A DNA stretch of 64,000 nt, taken from contig JAITYX010000078.1 in NCBI GenBank assembly GCA_021018815.1, positions 1,302,001-1,366,000 of the forward strand, in the 5' to 3' direction. This document shows, in pieces, positions 1 to 10,703 of this stretch (the first letter of the stretch is position 1; the number at the start of each line of letters is the position of its first letter). The translations under genes and the position numbers were made by a program. Origin of the DNA: Talinum fruticosum (taxonomy: Eukaryota > Streptophyta > Magnoliopsida > Caryophyllales > Talinaceae). Below the pieces are notes generated by a model. The model searched no databases and was not told the DNA's origin. It saw nothing but the letters and a program-made list of their open reading frames with translations.

Positions 1-313
1 TCTAGATAGTACTAATCCTAGATATCTACCCAGTTCAACAATCAATCTCACAACTTTCCTGCGCAGCCTGAGACATACTAATTACACATTGTTAATTAAA
101 ATTATTATTATCAATTACACGTCATGATTAATTAAATGATGATAATAGTAACGTAACTAATGAGAACAATGAACTCAAGTTTCAATACATTTGTTGTGGT
201 TTTAAAATGTACTTAAAATGAAAAAAAGGAGGAATGCACTAAATATTATAATTTGCAAACATTTTTAATTTTCTTAATTTTTATAGTAGACAACAAAAGT
301 AAAATGAAAATAT

Positions 314-643
314 AATTACTGCCAATCCACCCCTAAATCATATTGTCAAACCCCTCCCCTCCTCCCCCAAAAAAAAAACTTGTTTTACAAATAATAGATA
401 GATCAGTAGCTAATTTATTTTCTAAATCCTAAAACTCGTATATTTCATCTGATTTGTCAGTTTTTATAAAAAAAAAAAAAAAGAAATTACCAATCCACCC
501 CTAAATCATATTGTCAAACCCCCTCCCTCCCAAAAAAAACTTGTTTTACAAATAATAGATAGACCAGTAGCTAATTTATTTTCTAAATCCTAAAACTCGT
601 ATATTTCATCTGATTTGTCAGTTTTCATAAAAAAAAAAAAAAA
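314..643. repeat. Tandem duplication, about 165 bp x 2
   Basis: Two adjacent near-identical copies (about 314-482 and 483-643) each begin with a CCAATCCACCCCTAAATCAT stretch, continue through TTGTTTTACAAATAATAGAT, and end in a poly-A run. A much more diverged third copy seems to lie at about 905-1040, with the same order of a C-rich part, an AT-rich part and an A-run. No ORF of interest overlaps. The rest of 1-2729 is AT-rich intergenic DNA in which I see no gene. Confidence 0.8.
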
Positions 644-1959
644 TTTCCTATCAAAAAATATTTTATGACCCAAATTAATAGAGTAAGGTATACTACATAT
701 GTTGACTCATTTTTCACTTTTTTTAATTTTTTTACTACAGACCATTTTTTCACCTTCTAGATGGTACTATTAACATACATACTACACATGCAACATTTGT
801 CGTTTCCACTCCTCATATCTTCAACGATAAAAAAATATCTTAATTGATGAAATGATAACACTATTATACTCAAATAATACGAACGGGATAAAGTTAAAAA
901 ATATATTACTGGTAATCCACCCTTAACACAGTTGTCCAACTTCTCCCTCACCCTCCACCCCACATTGCCCCCTCTTTTATAAATTATAAAGTGTATTAAG
1001 CATTTGTTAATTTTATCTTTCAAATCGATAAAATACCCATATTTTTTCAATTTTTTAATAAAACGTAGTTTTTCCCTTCTTAAAAAATATAACATATTCT
1101 AAAACAATTTAAAAAGTGGTATATTTATTTTTAAATTTTTTAGATAATACTGCCCTACATCCCTACGCAATTCACAATCAATCTTTCCACTCCTCCATTT
1201 ATAAGTTGCTATCATGTAGTAAATTAATTTCATTTTTGAAAAAAATTATTGAATGAACTTGAGAAATTGATGGCCGTATTTGGAGAATCAAACTAAATCT
1301 AAAACCCCAATTGTTAGAAATCTTCTAAACCTTATCTTTTAAATTAAAAAATTGTAACATGGAAGATAATATTGGAGAATGACAGCCAGGACTAAACAAA
1401 GAAGAAGAATTTGGGGGGGATATATTAAAGTACAAAGTAAAGACTGAATCAAACAGTTTAGTACTAAACCAACAAAATATAGTGATGCTAACTCGCAAAC
1501 TTCATCTTTAATGGTTTTTATAGTTCTTGTTTCGTTAGTGAAGATAAATTAATCAATGGTGAATAATTTATCTACTTAATCCACTACATGATCAACCTCT
1601 TTTTTAAAAAAAAAAATTAATAATAAAGGGTTTAAATGGTTATGATTGGCATTAGCATGAAATCAACTGCGCTGGACGACTCAAGCTCCGCAATTCACTC
1701 TGTTGTTGGTCAATGGTACTTTGCTATCATAATAGAATAGATAGATTTGTGTTGAGGGATAATAACTCATAACTTAGATGAGATGTTTTATATATGGATG
1801 TATCTATTTTTGTAATATATTTTTTATGATAAGATACTTATATATCCATTTAAGCACAATTAGCTAAAAAATAGTGTTGAATAATTACTTGAATATATAT
1901 AAACTATGGTGTTAAATAAATTATTTTTTATTATCCTTTTTTATTCAAAATGAAAAAAT

Positions 1960-2729
1960 AACATCCATTGTAAACACCAATTTATATAATTTTTTCATAA
2001 ATTCCTTCCTTTTTTGGGTAACAATCACGTTATGTATTTTTTAACACCAATTTATCTATTTTCTTTTATAAGAATAGTTTTTTAAAAGAAAGTATTTCTA
2101 TTTTTTATATTCATTTCTTTTTTTTATATCAATTTATCTAATTTTTTTCAATAAGATTTTTTTTGTTTTAAGGTAACACCGGTTTGTGTAATTTTTTTAA
2201 TTAATTTCTGATTTGTTTTTGCAACACCAAATTAGCTATTTTCTTTATAAATTTTCTTTTTCTTTGTTAGTAAAACCAATTAATTTATTTTTAAATTGAT
2301 TTTTTAACACAAATTTATCTATTTTTTATAAGGTTTGTACATTGTTTTTAATTTCTTAATTGATTTGTTTTGTTTTCTAACACTAATTTATCAAATTTTT
2401 TTTTAAAAATTCTCTTTTTTGGTAACACCGGATTATCTTTTTTAAGTGATTTTTTTTGTTTTTAGGTAACACTTGTTTGTCTAAGTTTTTAATTTATTTT
2501 TTAATATTTTTGTAACACTAATTTATCTATTTTCATAAGATTTGTACATTTATTTATTTTTTAGTTAATTTATTTTTTATTTTTGTAACACCAAATTATC
2601 TAATCTTTTATAAGATTTCTTTGTTTTTAGTAACTCCAAATTATCTTTGTTTTTAATTAATTTCTTTTTTTGGTAACAACCGTTTATCTAATTTTTGTAA
2701 TTGTTTTATATATTTTCTTTATAAGATTT
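1960..2729. repeat. Degenerate AT-rich minisatellite, left part
   Basis: A phrase like AACACCAATTTATCTATTTT followed by TTATAAGATTT and a T-rich spacer recurs irregularly, roughly every 50-70 bp. The same repeat resumes at 22411 on the far side of the Gypsy element. The two stretches are therefore one array split by the insertion. Confidence 0.7.
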
Positions 2730-3271
2730 TGATCCGGATATTTCCGAGACAGTTCCATCTCACCTGCCACGTCAATAATTATCTAGACCCAATCAGTCGG
2801 ACAAAAGAAGTGTCAGCCCAAGCCTACTCTCATTGGGTCGGTAAAGTCCAAACCCCATTAGGGCTAGGGTTTATTCTAAATTATGGTGAATTACTACCCT
2901 ACCCCCATTAAATTTCCCTATAAATACTCACCTACCCCTCTTCAAATGATAAGTTCACAACATCAATCCCAAACTTCCTCTCTTGGAAAATCCCACAAAT
3001 CCTAAAAAGCCTAATTTTGGTAAGCAAATCCCAAGAAATTCCCCTTTGCGCGCATTGAGGAAGATTTCCTCGATTCATTCAATTTGTTCATCACTAACTT
3101 GAGCGTCGGAGGGGCATTCCTGAGGATCCACCCAGGGCTTCGCCTTTTACATGTTTCGTAAGGGCCACGTGGAATCCATACGATCGCGCTACGCCCTCAC
3201 AACCGGAGCAGTAAATCTTTTCTCCCTCCGAATCATCATCCACATCATCACACCGTTTTCCTCCGGAAACA
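2730..3271 (+). repeat. 5' LTR of the Gypsy element
   Basis: It starts TGATCCGGATATTTCCGAGA and ends CTCCGGAAACA. It is matched along its length by 21867-22410, including the CCTATAAATACTCACCTA promoter segment and the GATTTCCTCGATTCATTCAA segment. Confidence 0.9.
2918..2926 (+). promoter_or_regulatory. LTR TATA box
   Basis: CTATAAATA lies about 190 bp into the 5' LTR and is conserved in the 3' LTR copy. It is the likely core promoter of the Gypsy element. Confidence 0.55.
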
Positions 3272-3274
3272 TTT

Positions 3275-3293
3275 TGGCGCGATCTGTGGGGAG
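3275..3293 (+). other. Primer-binding site of the Gypsy element
   Basis: TGGCGCGATCTGTGGGGAG begins four bases after the LTR. It resembles the TGGCGCCGT...GGGGA sites (tRNA-Asp-like) of many plant Gypsy elements, with mismatches. The position supports plus-strand orientation. Confidence 0.6.
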
Positions 3294-4205
3294 GAAGGTA
3301 GCTTATGGTTGCTAGTGTTATCCGATCACAATCTAGCATGACACGTGATGCGACCAATCCACTTGCCCCTCATCCTCATCATTCAACGCCTACGGGGGCC
3401 AATCCCGCGGCATTCCTCAAGTCGAGGATGCAGAGTCATCTCGGCGGTCCACCAGCGAACCGCCACACTCGGTCGAAGGGTTATGTCACCTTAGAGGCTC
3501 TTTAAAACTCGATCGAGACCCTTAAGACTACTCGTTGCACAACAAGTGCGGGAGCAGAGTGCAAGCCACGATAGAGCAGGCGCCGCCATCATGCCCTTCT
3601 AGTATACCCCAACTCCCGAGTACGGCACAACCCCTAGGGAGGTCAGCCTGTTTACCACTTCTTGGGCGGGATATCCTCACACGCAGCCCTAGCACAACCC
3701 ACCGAGGCTCCAAGTACGCTTGTCCCTAAGCAGCCAAATGCCCCCCGATGAGGTGCCACGAAAAGGGAGATGGTAGGGGGATCATTGAGGCCAAGAGAGC
3801 TCTTCATAGAGCCAATGAGAATATCGCGAGCATCCCACACAACCTCGACCCCCTACGCTACCCACAGCAGGCGCTCTATCCGATTTGAAGGTCAAGGCAA
3901 TGCCCCGACACCAAAAGTGGGGCCCAAACATCCGAGAGTAGAAGAACAGCTAGCCCCGTGCGATCGGTTACTCGTGGTCGCGACTCCCAGTGAGCCTACG
4001 ATGCTCCTAAGCATGACCAAGAACGATATGTCTATCGGGAGCGCGAATGCTCAAGGGAGAGGTACCATGGGCAATTGGCTATGAAGGGTCCTCGGAAGTC
4101 GAGAAGATCGGGCGCACTCACCCTCGATCCGAGAGAAGGAAGAGTCCTTCCCTAGTGGAAGTTCCACGACACGAACCCCGCACTGTTCCCGTCTCTAGCT
4201 CTAAC

Positions 4206-4830
4206 TCAAGACCAACCCAGACCTACCTTTAACACACCATTTTCAAAGAAGATTATGAATGCCCCCGAATGAAGAAGATAAAGGTCCCCAACATTGACCC
4301 ATATAATGGCACAATTGATCCCGAAGATCACCTGGCATACTATAAGTCCTATATGTACGTGCGGGATGGGGACTACGTCCGAAGGTTCCATGGAGAGGTC
4401 TTCCTTATCCCCGACCTGCAAGACGGGGTCGCCTACACCGCCTTCCTTAACGGACTCGAAGTGGCAGATTTCAAGTTCTCCCTCGCTAGCGGCTGACTTC
4501 ATTCAGGCCACGAAAATATGCTCCGAAGACGAGAGAAGAGGCCGGAAGGAAGGGAGGGGACAGAAAGTTCAATCATCGAAATGATAAGAAACCCTGAGGG
4601 CATCAAGTGGACCACCGCTTCAACACAGATCCCCAAAGTATTCCGATGGAGATCGGGGGCATCCCATGCTCAAGAAACCACCTCTCATGCCCACTCCAGC
4701 CAAAGCTTGAGCTTCCAACAAGTATTGTAAATTTCATGAGCAAACCGGGCACAACACTCGTAGAGTGTCATGCGTTAAAGAAAGTGTTTGGGGAGTTGGT
4801 AGATAATGGGGCAAATTGATCACTTTCTCA
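4206..4830 (+). pseudogene. Gypsy gag remnant
   Basis: The frame starting near 4269 reads KVPNIDPYNGTIDPEDHLAY, typical of the start of the Ty3/Gypsy gag domain. It is joined directly to a later part of gag (YVRRFHGEVF and DGVAYTAFLNGL), so the middle of the domain appears deleted. After a frame change, 4607-4819 carries a decayed zinc-knuckle-like region ending FMSKPGTTLVECHALKKVF, where family members usually show Y-C-x-F-H...G-H...C. The stretch 3305-4200 should be the gag N-terminus but is broken into short frames. No intact capsid protein can be made from this copy. Plus-strand orientation agrees with the LTR, PBS and protease. Confidence 0.75.
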
Positions 4831-4959
4831 AAAAGATACTTGTGGAACACAAGGAGGTTCTTCAAGGTAAGGATATGAGCACTATGGTGATGATGGTGCT
4901 ACTAGGATTGTGGCCACCATCGCCGGGGTTTTGCAGGGGGCATGACCCCTCTTCTTAGA

Positions 4960-6470
4960 AGGCTCACCTCGGGGCGCTCAACGAGTCCCGATCACCGCCG
5001 GCCTCCACCTGTGAAGGTGCCAACAGTGACCTTCGGCGAACAAGATTTGAAAGGCATGACCACCCCACATGAGGATCCTTTGGTCATCACACCGAAGATC
5101 TTGGACGCCATAGTTCGGAGGGTTCTAGTAGATGCCAGGAGCTCGGTGGATATCATCACCGAGTGGAGATGGCAATGGGTCGGGTCCGACTAGACCCAAA
5201 CCCATTTAACTTTTTAAAACTTGGACCCGGACCCGACCCGGACCCGATGGGTCGGTAAAAATTGGACCTGGACTCGGACCCGGACCCGGCGGGTCCACGG
5301 GCCCACGGGTCTGTAAAAATCACAACTTGAGGCAAAGAATGAAGACCATCCAAATTACGACTACCTAACATTACAAAGTCCGATCGGAGAAACAAAACCA
5401 ACGCAAAACAAATCTTAACCAATACTTTAGCTATGTAAAAACTAACTAGATGATTACCCATATAGAGAAAAAAAGAAGCACGAACATAATAACCAAATAG
5501 GTGCCCATTGCTTGCGATTATATTCCCGTAAACTAGAATAAATATGACTGGAAAAAAAAAACTAATCGGGGGAGCTTGCCGAGGACCGATTAGCTTCCCG
5601 CAACCGGAAGATGGATCGAAATATGGCGAGTGTAGTAAAAACCGAGCACAATAGGCAAAAAACAAAGGTCGAACAGCGCGGCCGGAGAGAGGAGGGGCCG
5701 GAGAGAGTAAATCCCGGCCGACGATAGCGATTGACGAGATGACGAATGTTGATGATGAAGATTACGAGTGCTGCAATTACGAGTGCGGGGAGGAGACAAA
5801 GAGCGAGGCCGACGACGAGCGAAGAGCGAAGTGAAGTGATGAGATAAACAGCGCGGCCGGAGAGAGGACGGACCGGACACACCGAACTCCGGCCGGCGAT
5901 TGCGCCAGAGATAAGAGGGAGTGCGAGTGTGAGAGGAGGGGGCGCTGCGCCTATGTGAGAGGAGGAGGGAGGGAGAACGAAAGGTTTCCAAATTGCATTA
6001 TTAAGGGCTGCTGTCTGTTAAAATTAAAAAAATAAATTAATATCCAGGTCTTAAATGGGTCTCGGTCCGGTGCGGGTCTGATTTTTCGGACCGGACTCGA
6101 ACGATTAGACCCGGATCCGACCCGAACCCATCGGGTCTAATTTTTGGACCCGGACCCGATTAAATGGGTCGGGTTTGGGTCGGGTCCAGGACCCACTGCC
6201 ATCCCCATCACCAGGGAATGCCTAAGTCAACCGAAGTATACCCCCGGAATCTTATCCCCTCGCTAATTCTCGTCCTTGGATTTGGGGCGGGACATACACC
6301 CCATAGGTATGATCCGCCTACCAACCAGGGTTGGAGAGAAAGTTAGGGGCAAAACATCGAAGTGACATTTCGGTGGTCAACATACCCTCCGCCTACAATG
6401 TCATCATTGGGCATCCCACTCTCAACCGGATCAAAGTGGTCATCGCTCCGGACTTAACGATGGATCCGTA
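4960..6470 (+). pseudogene. Gypsy aspartic protease remnant, split by a hAT-type insertion
   Basis: The first half (about 5020-5160) reads VTFGEQDLKGMTTPHEDPLV and then VRRVLVDARSSVDII. This matches the retropepsin region in which D-[ST]-G is expected; here the active-site loop reads DARSS. The second half resumes at 6208 (RECLSQPKYTPG) and ends with VNIPSAYNVIIGHPTLNRIK at about 6370-6450, the usual protease C-terminus. Removing 5164-6207 and one copy of the duplicated TCACC restores continuity. Further frame breaks lie between 6260 and 6360. What follows (about 6460-6700) resembles the end of gag-pro polyproteins but has stops, and no reverse transcriptase follows. Confidence 0.75.
5164..6207. 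mobile_element. Non-autonomous hAT-type element inside the protease
   Basis: Imperfect terminal inverted repeats read TGGAGATGGCAATGGGTC on the left and, reverse-complemented, TGGGGATGGCAGTGGGTC on the right. They are flanked by TCACCGAG (5156-5163) and TCACCAGG (6208-6215), an 8-bp target duplication with changes, as expected for hAT elements. Both ends are dense in GGGTCGGGTCC/GGACCCGACCC subterminal motifs. The GC-rich core repeats a GCGGCCGGAGAGAGGA phrase. Short frames in it look like composition artefacts and no transposase is visible. Confidence 0.7.
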
Positions 6471-6699
6471 AGCGAGATCTACGGAGACCAAAAGACCGCA
6501 CGTGAATGCTATGTTGTAAGTATTCGACTTTTGATGGAGAAGCAGTAAAAGGAGGGAAAGACTCATGATGATCCCAAGGGTAAGAGGCCAAAGGTGGAAC
6601 CCCAACCAAAGTCTCCGAGACTATGATAATGTGCTCAATTGCCACGGAAGATCATGGCAAGGACCGACTTGCGTTTCCGAAGACATTAAACTCATGAGA

Positions 6700-8340
6700 T
6701 GAAGGTGCTTATATAAATAAGTTCAAGCTCATTGTCCGGCATGGGGGCCTTTCTTTAAAGACCCACCCAGCCCAAGTCCCAAAGATTCAGTAAAGGAATC
6801 ATCCACGATTGACGCGACTTTTCCAAAAGCGCTCAACAGAGGCACACATTCCTCCCTTACGTACGAACTTCGATATTTTATATTAATACAACGAGCAAGA
6901 TTTTCGCATATTTACGTTTCACACTTTACTTTTTCCGGTCTTGGGAGCATGAATAGGGTTAATATGACCCCCTAGAGCACCTAAGCTCTCGGTTTATTTC
7001 GTTGTATATTTTTAACTTTGTCAAAGTTAGAAGTAAGAGTAGGGGCTAATGTGACCCCTAAGACAGACTATGTTATTAGTTTTCTCTCGTTGTATATTTT
7101 ACTTGTGCCAATTTTGGGGGCACGACTAGGAGCTAATACGACCCCCTAAGATAGCTAAATCACAAAATTCAAAGAAGACCCATTCATGATGAAGGATGAT
7201 CATGTACCCCAAGTGGCGAGGAAGCAAATATCGGCAACAATAAAAAGAAACAACGAGGCAAGTAAGCACCAAGCAAGGTTCATGTGAAGATAAAAGTTCA
7301 AATAAAACGAATCTAAAGTAATAGATTATCAAGTCATATGGCACACAGGCCATCAAAAATCACTCCTAGCTCGCTGAGAGTCATAAAAAGGGGCTAATCT
7401 TTAGACCCATCTCCGACATCCTCGTCAACGCCATTATCCTCGGGGATCTCCCCTCCTCTAGTGCTTCCTCCTCGGGGATGGACTTAGCTAAAGAACTTGA
7501 CTCCAAAGTGAGAGCTTCAAGCAAGATCCAAGCATAAGAGAAGTAAATGCCAAGCGTGAAGAGATCGACTATGGTCTTCATATGCATACACCTATCAAAA
7601 GGAGGCCTCTTAGACAAAACAATATTGAGCGTACATGGCTCGTTAAGCGAAGATCCCATAGGATCATAGAAGGTCCCTAAGAGACATCACTCAAGCTCCG
7701 AGCCACTGGAAAAAGCACAAGGTCAATACCCTTGAAGAGCATTTCAATTTCGCAAGAAACCGCCCTAATGCTATAAGGTTCAATCTACGATTGCTTAACT
7801 CCGGACTCCAAGCAAAGGTCAATCAGGTGCCCACATTTTTCTCAAAAACGAAAGCAGTGACAGTTAGCAAATTGAAGATGAAGAAGATTTCTTGGCCGTC
7901 GAGACGCGCGGTCGTTATTATAGCCTAACACTAAACGTCGCTTGATGACATAAAGGTTGGGGGCCAACGAGAAACTAACAAAGACCTCTAACGGAAAATT
8001 ATGACTTGGGAATAATCGGAGGCACCCTACGAAGGCCTATAATAAGGAGTCTATATATTTCATCTCAAGCACAGGCTCACCAAAACGGGGTTTGATTTTT
8101 CTCGATCAAAAACAGACCAATATGTTTCGACTAACGAGTAGGGGCCATCATATTTTCGCTCCAAATTGGGTTGATATTTTTCATCCAAAGGAACCTACAA
8201 TTTCTTCGCCCTAAAATCGAGGTCAGTATTTTTCCGTCCCCTTTGAAAATGTTTGCGCATAAAATTGGTTCCGAATGTTTCCCAAAAATATGTCAATACA
8301 ATTTATTAAAATTAAGTAAAAAGCTGAAAATTGAGGTTTG
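6700..8340 (+). other. Non-coding 3' region of the Gypsy element
   Basis: No coding sequence is recognised. A phrase like GGGGGCATGACTAGGGGCTAATATGACCCC recurs at about 6945, 7045 and 7120, giving diverged roughly 100-bp repeats. These resemble the purine-rich pre-LTR region of Tat-like elements. The remainder shows only short, stop-ridden frames. Confidence 0.4.
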
Positions 8341-8343
8341 GGG

Positions 8344-8372
8344 TTTTAGGATTAGGGTTAGGGTTTAAGGTT
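8344..8372. repeat. Short telomere-like stretch
   Basis: TTTAGGATTAGGGTTAGGGTTTAAGG contains two to three imperfect TTTAGGG-type units at the edge of a GC-rich block inside the Gypsy element. Confidence 0.4.
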
Positions 8373-8439
8373 TCTTGGGTTTCTTAGGGGTTCGGTTAGG
8401 GGATCCCTCGGTCGGAGGACTACGATTTGGGAGTCGGGC

Positions 8440-8900
8440 TCTGGGGTCGAGAAAGGCAGCCGAGGGGGTGGCGTCGCCGGGTCTAGGTGAGGGCTGCAGT
8501 GCGGCTGGGTAAGAGAGAGAGAGAGGGCTAGAGGCGTCGGGTTCGGGGTCGGGGGTAGTCGGGCAACCGGGTCCGGTGAGCTGTGAGAGAGAGTGCAGCG
8601 AAAAGAGGGAGAGAGCGCTGGAGGCGTCGGATTCGGGGGTTAGGTCTAAGGGTCGGGGCAATCGGGCGGTTGGGTCCGGTGAGTTGCAAGAGAAATAATG
8701 CAAGCAAAGAGAGGGAGAGAGCGCCTGGAGGGGTCGAGTTCGGGGTTGGGGGAGGGGTCGGGTTCGGGTTTGGGGTAGCCGAGCCCGGGGTAGGGGTGAG
8801 TAAAAGTGCAGTGGGGGGAGAGAGGGCTAGGGGCGCCGGGGAGCATCGAGCACGCAGGGGGAGTCGGGAAGATCCCCGGGTCGGGGGTCATCGGTGGGCG
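8440..8900. repeat. GC-rich imperfect tandem repeat
   Basis: Units of about 110-120 bp recur. Each combines a GAGAGAGAG-type purine tract, a GGCGTCGG(G/A)TTCGGGG phrase and a GGGTCCGGTGAG phrase (about 8515-8590, 8585-8700 and 8700-8790, then decaying). Long frames on both strands follow from the lack of AT-rich stops and are not supported as genes. Confidence 0.55.
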
Positions 8901-9216
8901 TTCTTTTGGGGGAGGGGTTGGGTTATGAGAATGAGAGGTAAGGGAAATTAAAAATAATAATAATAATAAATTAAAATAATAAAAATTAAAATTAAAAAAT
9001 CAGGCAACTTCGCAAAATCGCAACAATGAAGCATACAATTTCGGAGCTCAAACGTCTCTCAAGATCAAGTTACAACTTAGCCTCTCGTAGCTAACAAGTC
9101 GTGTTTCCACCTCCACAAAGGGACATCCTTCGGAGTTCAGCGATAACTTAGCCTCCAAGTAGCTAAAAAATCGTACTCCCAACTCCATAAAAGGAATACT
9201 CCTTAGAGGACATACA

Positions 9217-9585
9217 ATCATGCACTTCTAAGCCTACGGGACCTGGAAGGTCACATAAAGACCCATGTCCACATGGGCACTTGCTCCTAACAGAAGGGGT
9301 GAGGGGTTGCACTCTCTGTGGGATGTTCCCTAGCGAGAATCATGCACTGCCAAGCCTACGGGAGTTGGAAGGTCACGTAAAGACTCATGTTCGCATGACA
9401 CTTGCACTCCTAACTTAAGGTTAGGGGTCACACTCTCCATGGGATGTTCCCTAGCAAGATATTTATACTCCTACACTTTCAAGCCTCCAAGAGTTGAAAG
9501 GTCACGTAAAGACCCATGTTGTCATGGGCACTCGTAATCCCGCACCGACGCTTAAAGACCCACAACAATGTGAGACACATAGGGG
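9217..9585. repeat. Tandem repeat, about 122-130 bp x 3
   Basis: Three successive copies begin near 9217, 9338 and 9470. Each contains AAGCCT(A/C)C..GG..TTGGAAGGTCAC, GTAAAGAC(C/T)CATGT, and the first two also GGGATGTTCCCTAGC. The array abuts the left end of Copia element I and belongs to the interrupted Gypsy interior. Confidence 0.75.
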
Positions 9586-10150
9586 CTTTAAAGGTTTGCT
9601 CATGGAGAGTCTTAGTCACCCTAGAGGGGGTGAATAAGGTAATGAGAAAATTTTATAAGAACTTGGAAGATTTACACTTGAAAAGAGTAATCAAAACAGA
9701 TCCGAGTCTAGATTGGACTTACATAAGTGTGAACTCGGATATACGTGGAAACCCTCCTGGGGCGGAAAACCACAGCCGGTGCTAGTCCAAACACCAAGTC
9801 AAATCCACTATTTTGAATATACAAAATACAGCAGACTAACTCAACTAGAATTGCTCCCTTAAACAATTCCTTACAAAGTTTTCCTAGACTCAAAAATTCC
9901 CTTATCCGATCTAGTACTTCCTCACAATTATGGACAACTTAGCTGAGTTAACCTTTACAGCTCGATCAAGGGACCTTACTCGGAAAGTAAGAAAGAGTAT
10001 GCAACTGATTACAAGACTTTACGATTCATAAAGTATGAATTACAAGTTGGGAGTTGTAAATAGAAGATTGAGTATGAATACAATGACTTTTGCGTAAGTA
10101 ATGTGTACCGACAATAATTCCAACAATCTTCAAGTCTTGAGAGTTGGCTT

Positions 10151-10160
10151 CTATTTATAG
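10151..10160 (-). promoter_or_regulatory. LTR TATA box of Copia I (3' LTR copy)
   Basis: CTATTTATAG here reads CTATAAATAG on the minus strand. The same site recurs at 20021-20030 and at about 41988-41997 in the sister LTRs, so it is conserved within the family. Confidence 0.5.
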
Positions 10161-10703
10161 ATGACCAAGCAGATTAGCCGTTGTGACTAGTTTCTAAACG
10201 AAATCCTTTGTGACCGTTGTAACGATTCTTCCGAGTGACTCGTAAAAGATCCATTGAGATGTGAACGTTGTGCAACGGCTCTTGACTCCTAAGGATGCTC
10301 CAATCAGCTGGTAGTGTCTAAAAAGTAAGGTGGAAACCACCGTTGAGCTTAGTGTTGAAGTTTTCCAGCTTTGGAAACAGATAATCCTAACACAGACGTC
10401 TAAGCCTTGTTCGAAGTAGAAAAGCCTTGTCTATCGGTGATTGACAGCTTGAAGCCGGTTACTTTTGTAATTCACAAAAAGATAACCTCGTTTGGATAAC
10501 CTACAAAAGTTAAATAATTTTGGTTCTCAAAGTATAAAATACTTTGGTCCAAGATTAGTTACAAATAATAATTTGTAACAACCCGTCCCTAAGAAAATAA
10601 TTAACTTTAAGTACATTAAAAATTAGCTTCGAGCGCGTGCATTTCAAATTTTCAAATATTTTCATATTACACATGTGTATATACATATGTGTATATATAT
10701 ATA

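Noticed and set aside
5562..5991. Minus-strand Ser/Arg-rich frames
   Set aside because: They are inside the non-autonomous hAT-type element, low-complexity, and overlapping in two frames.
8365..8951. Open frames of 81-122 codons in GC-rich DNA
   Set aside because: Imperfect tandem repeats with purine runs on one strand produce these frames. No protein motif or start context supports a gene.
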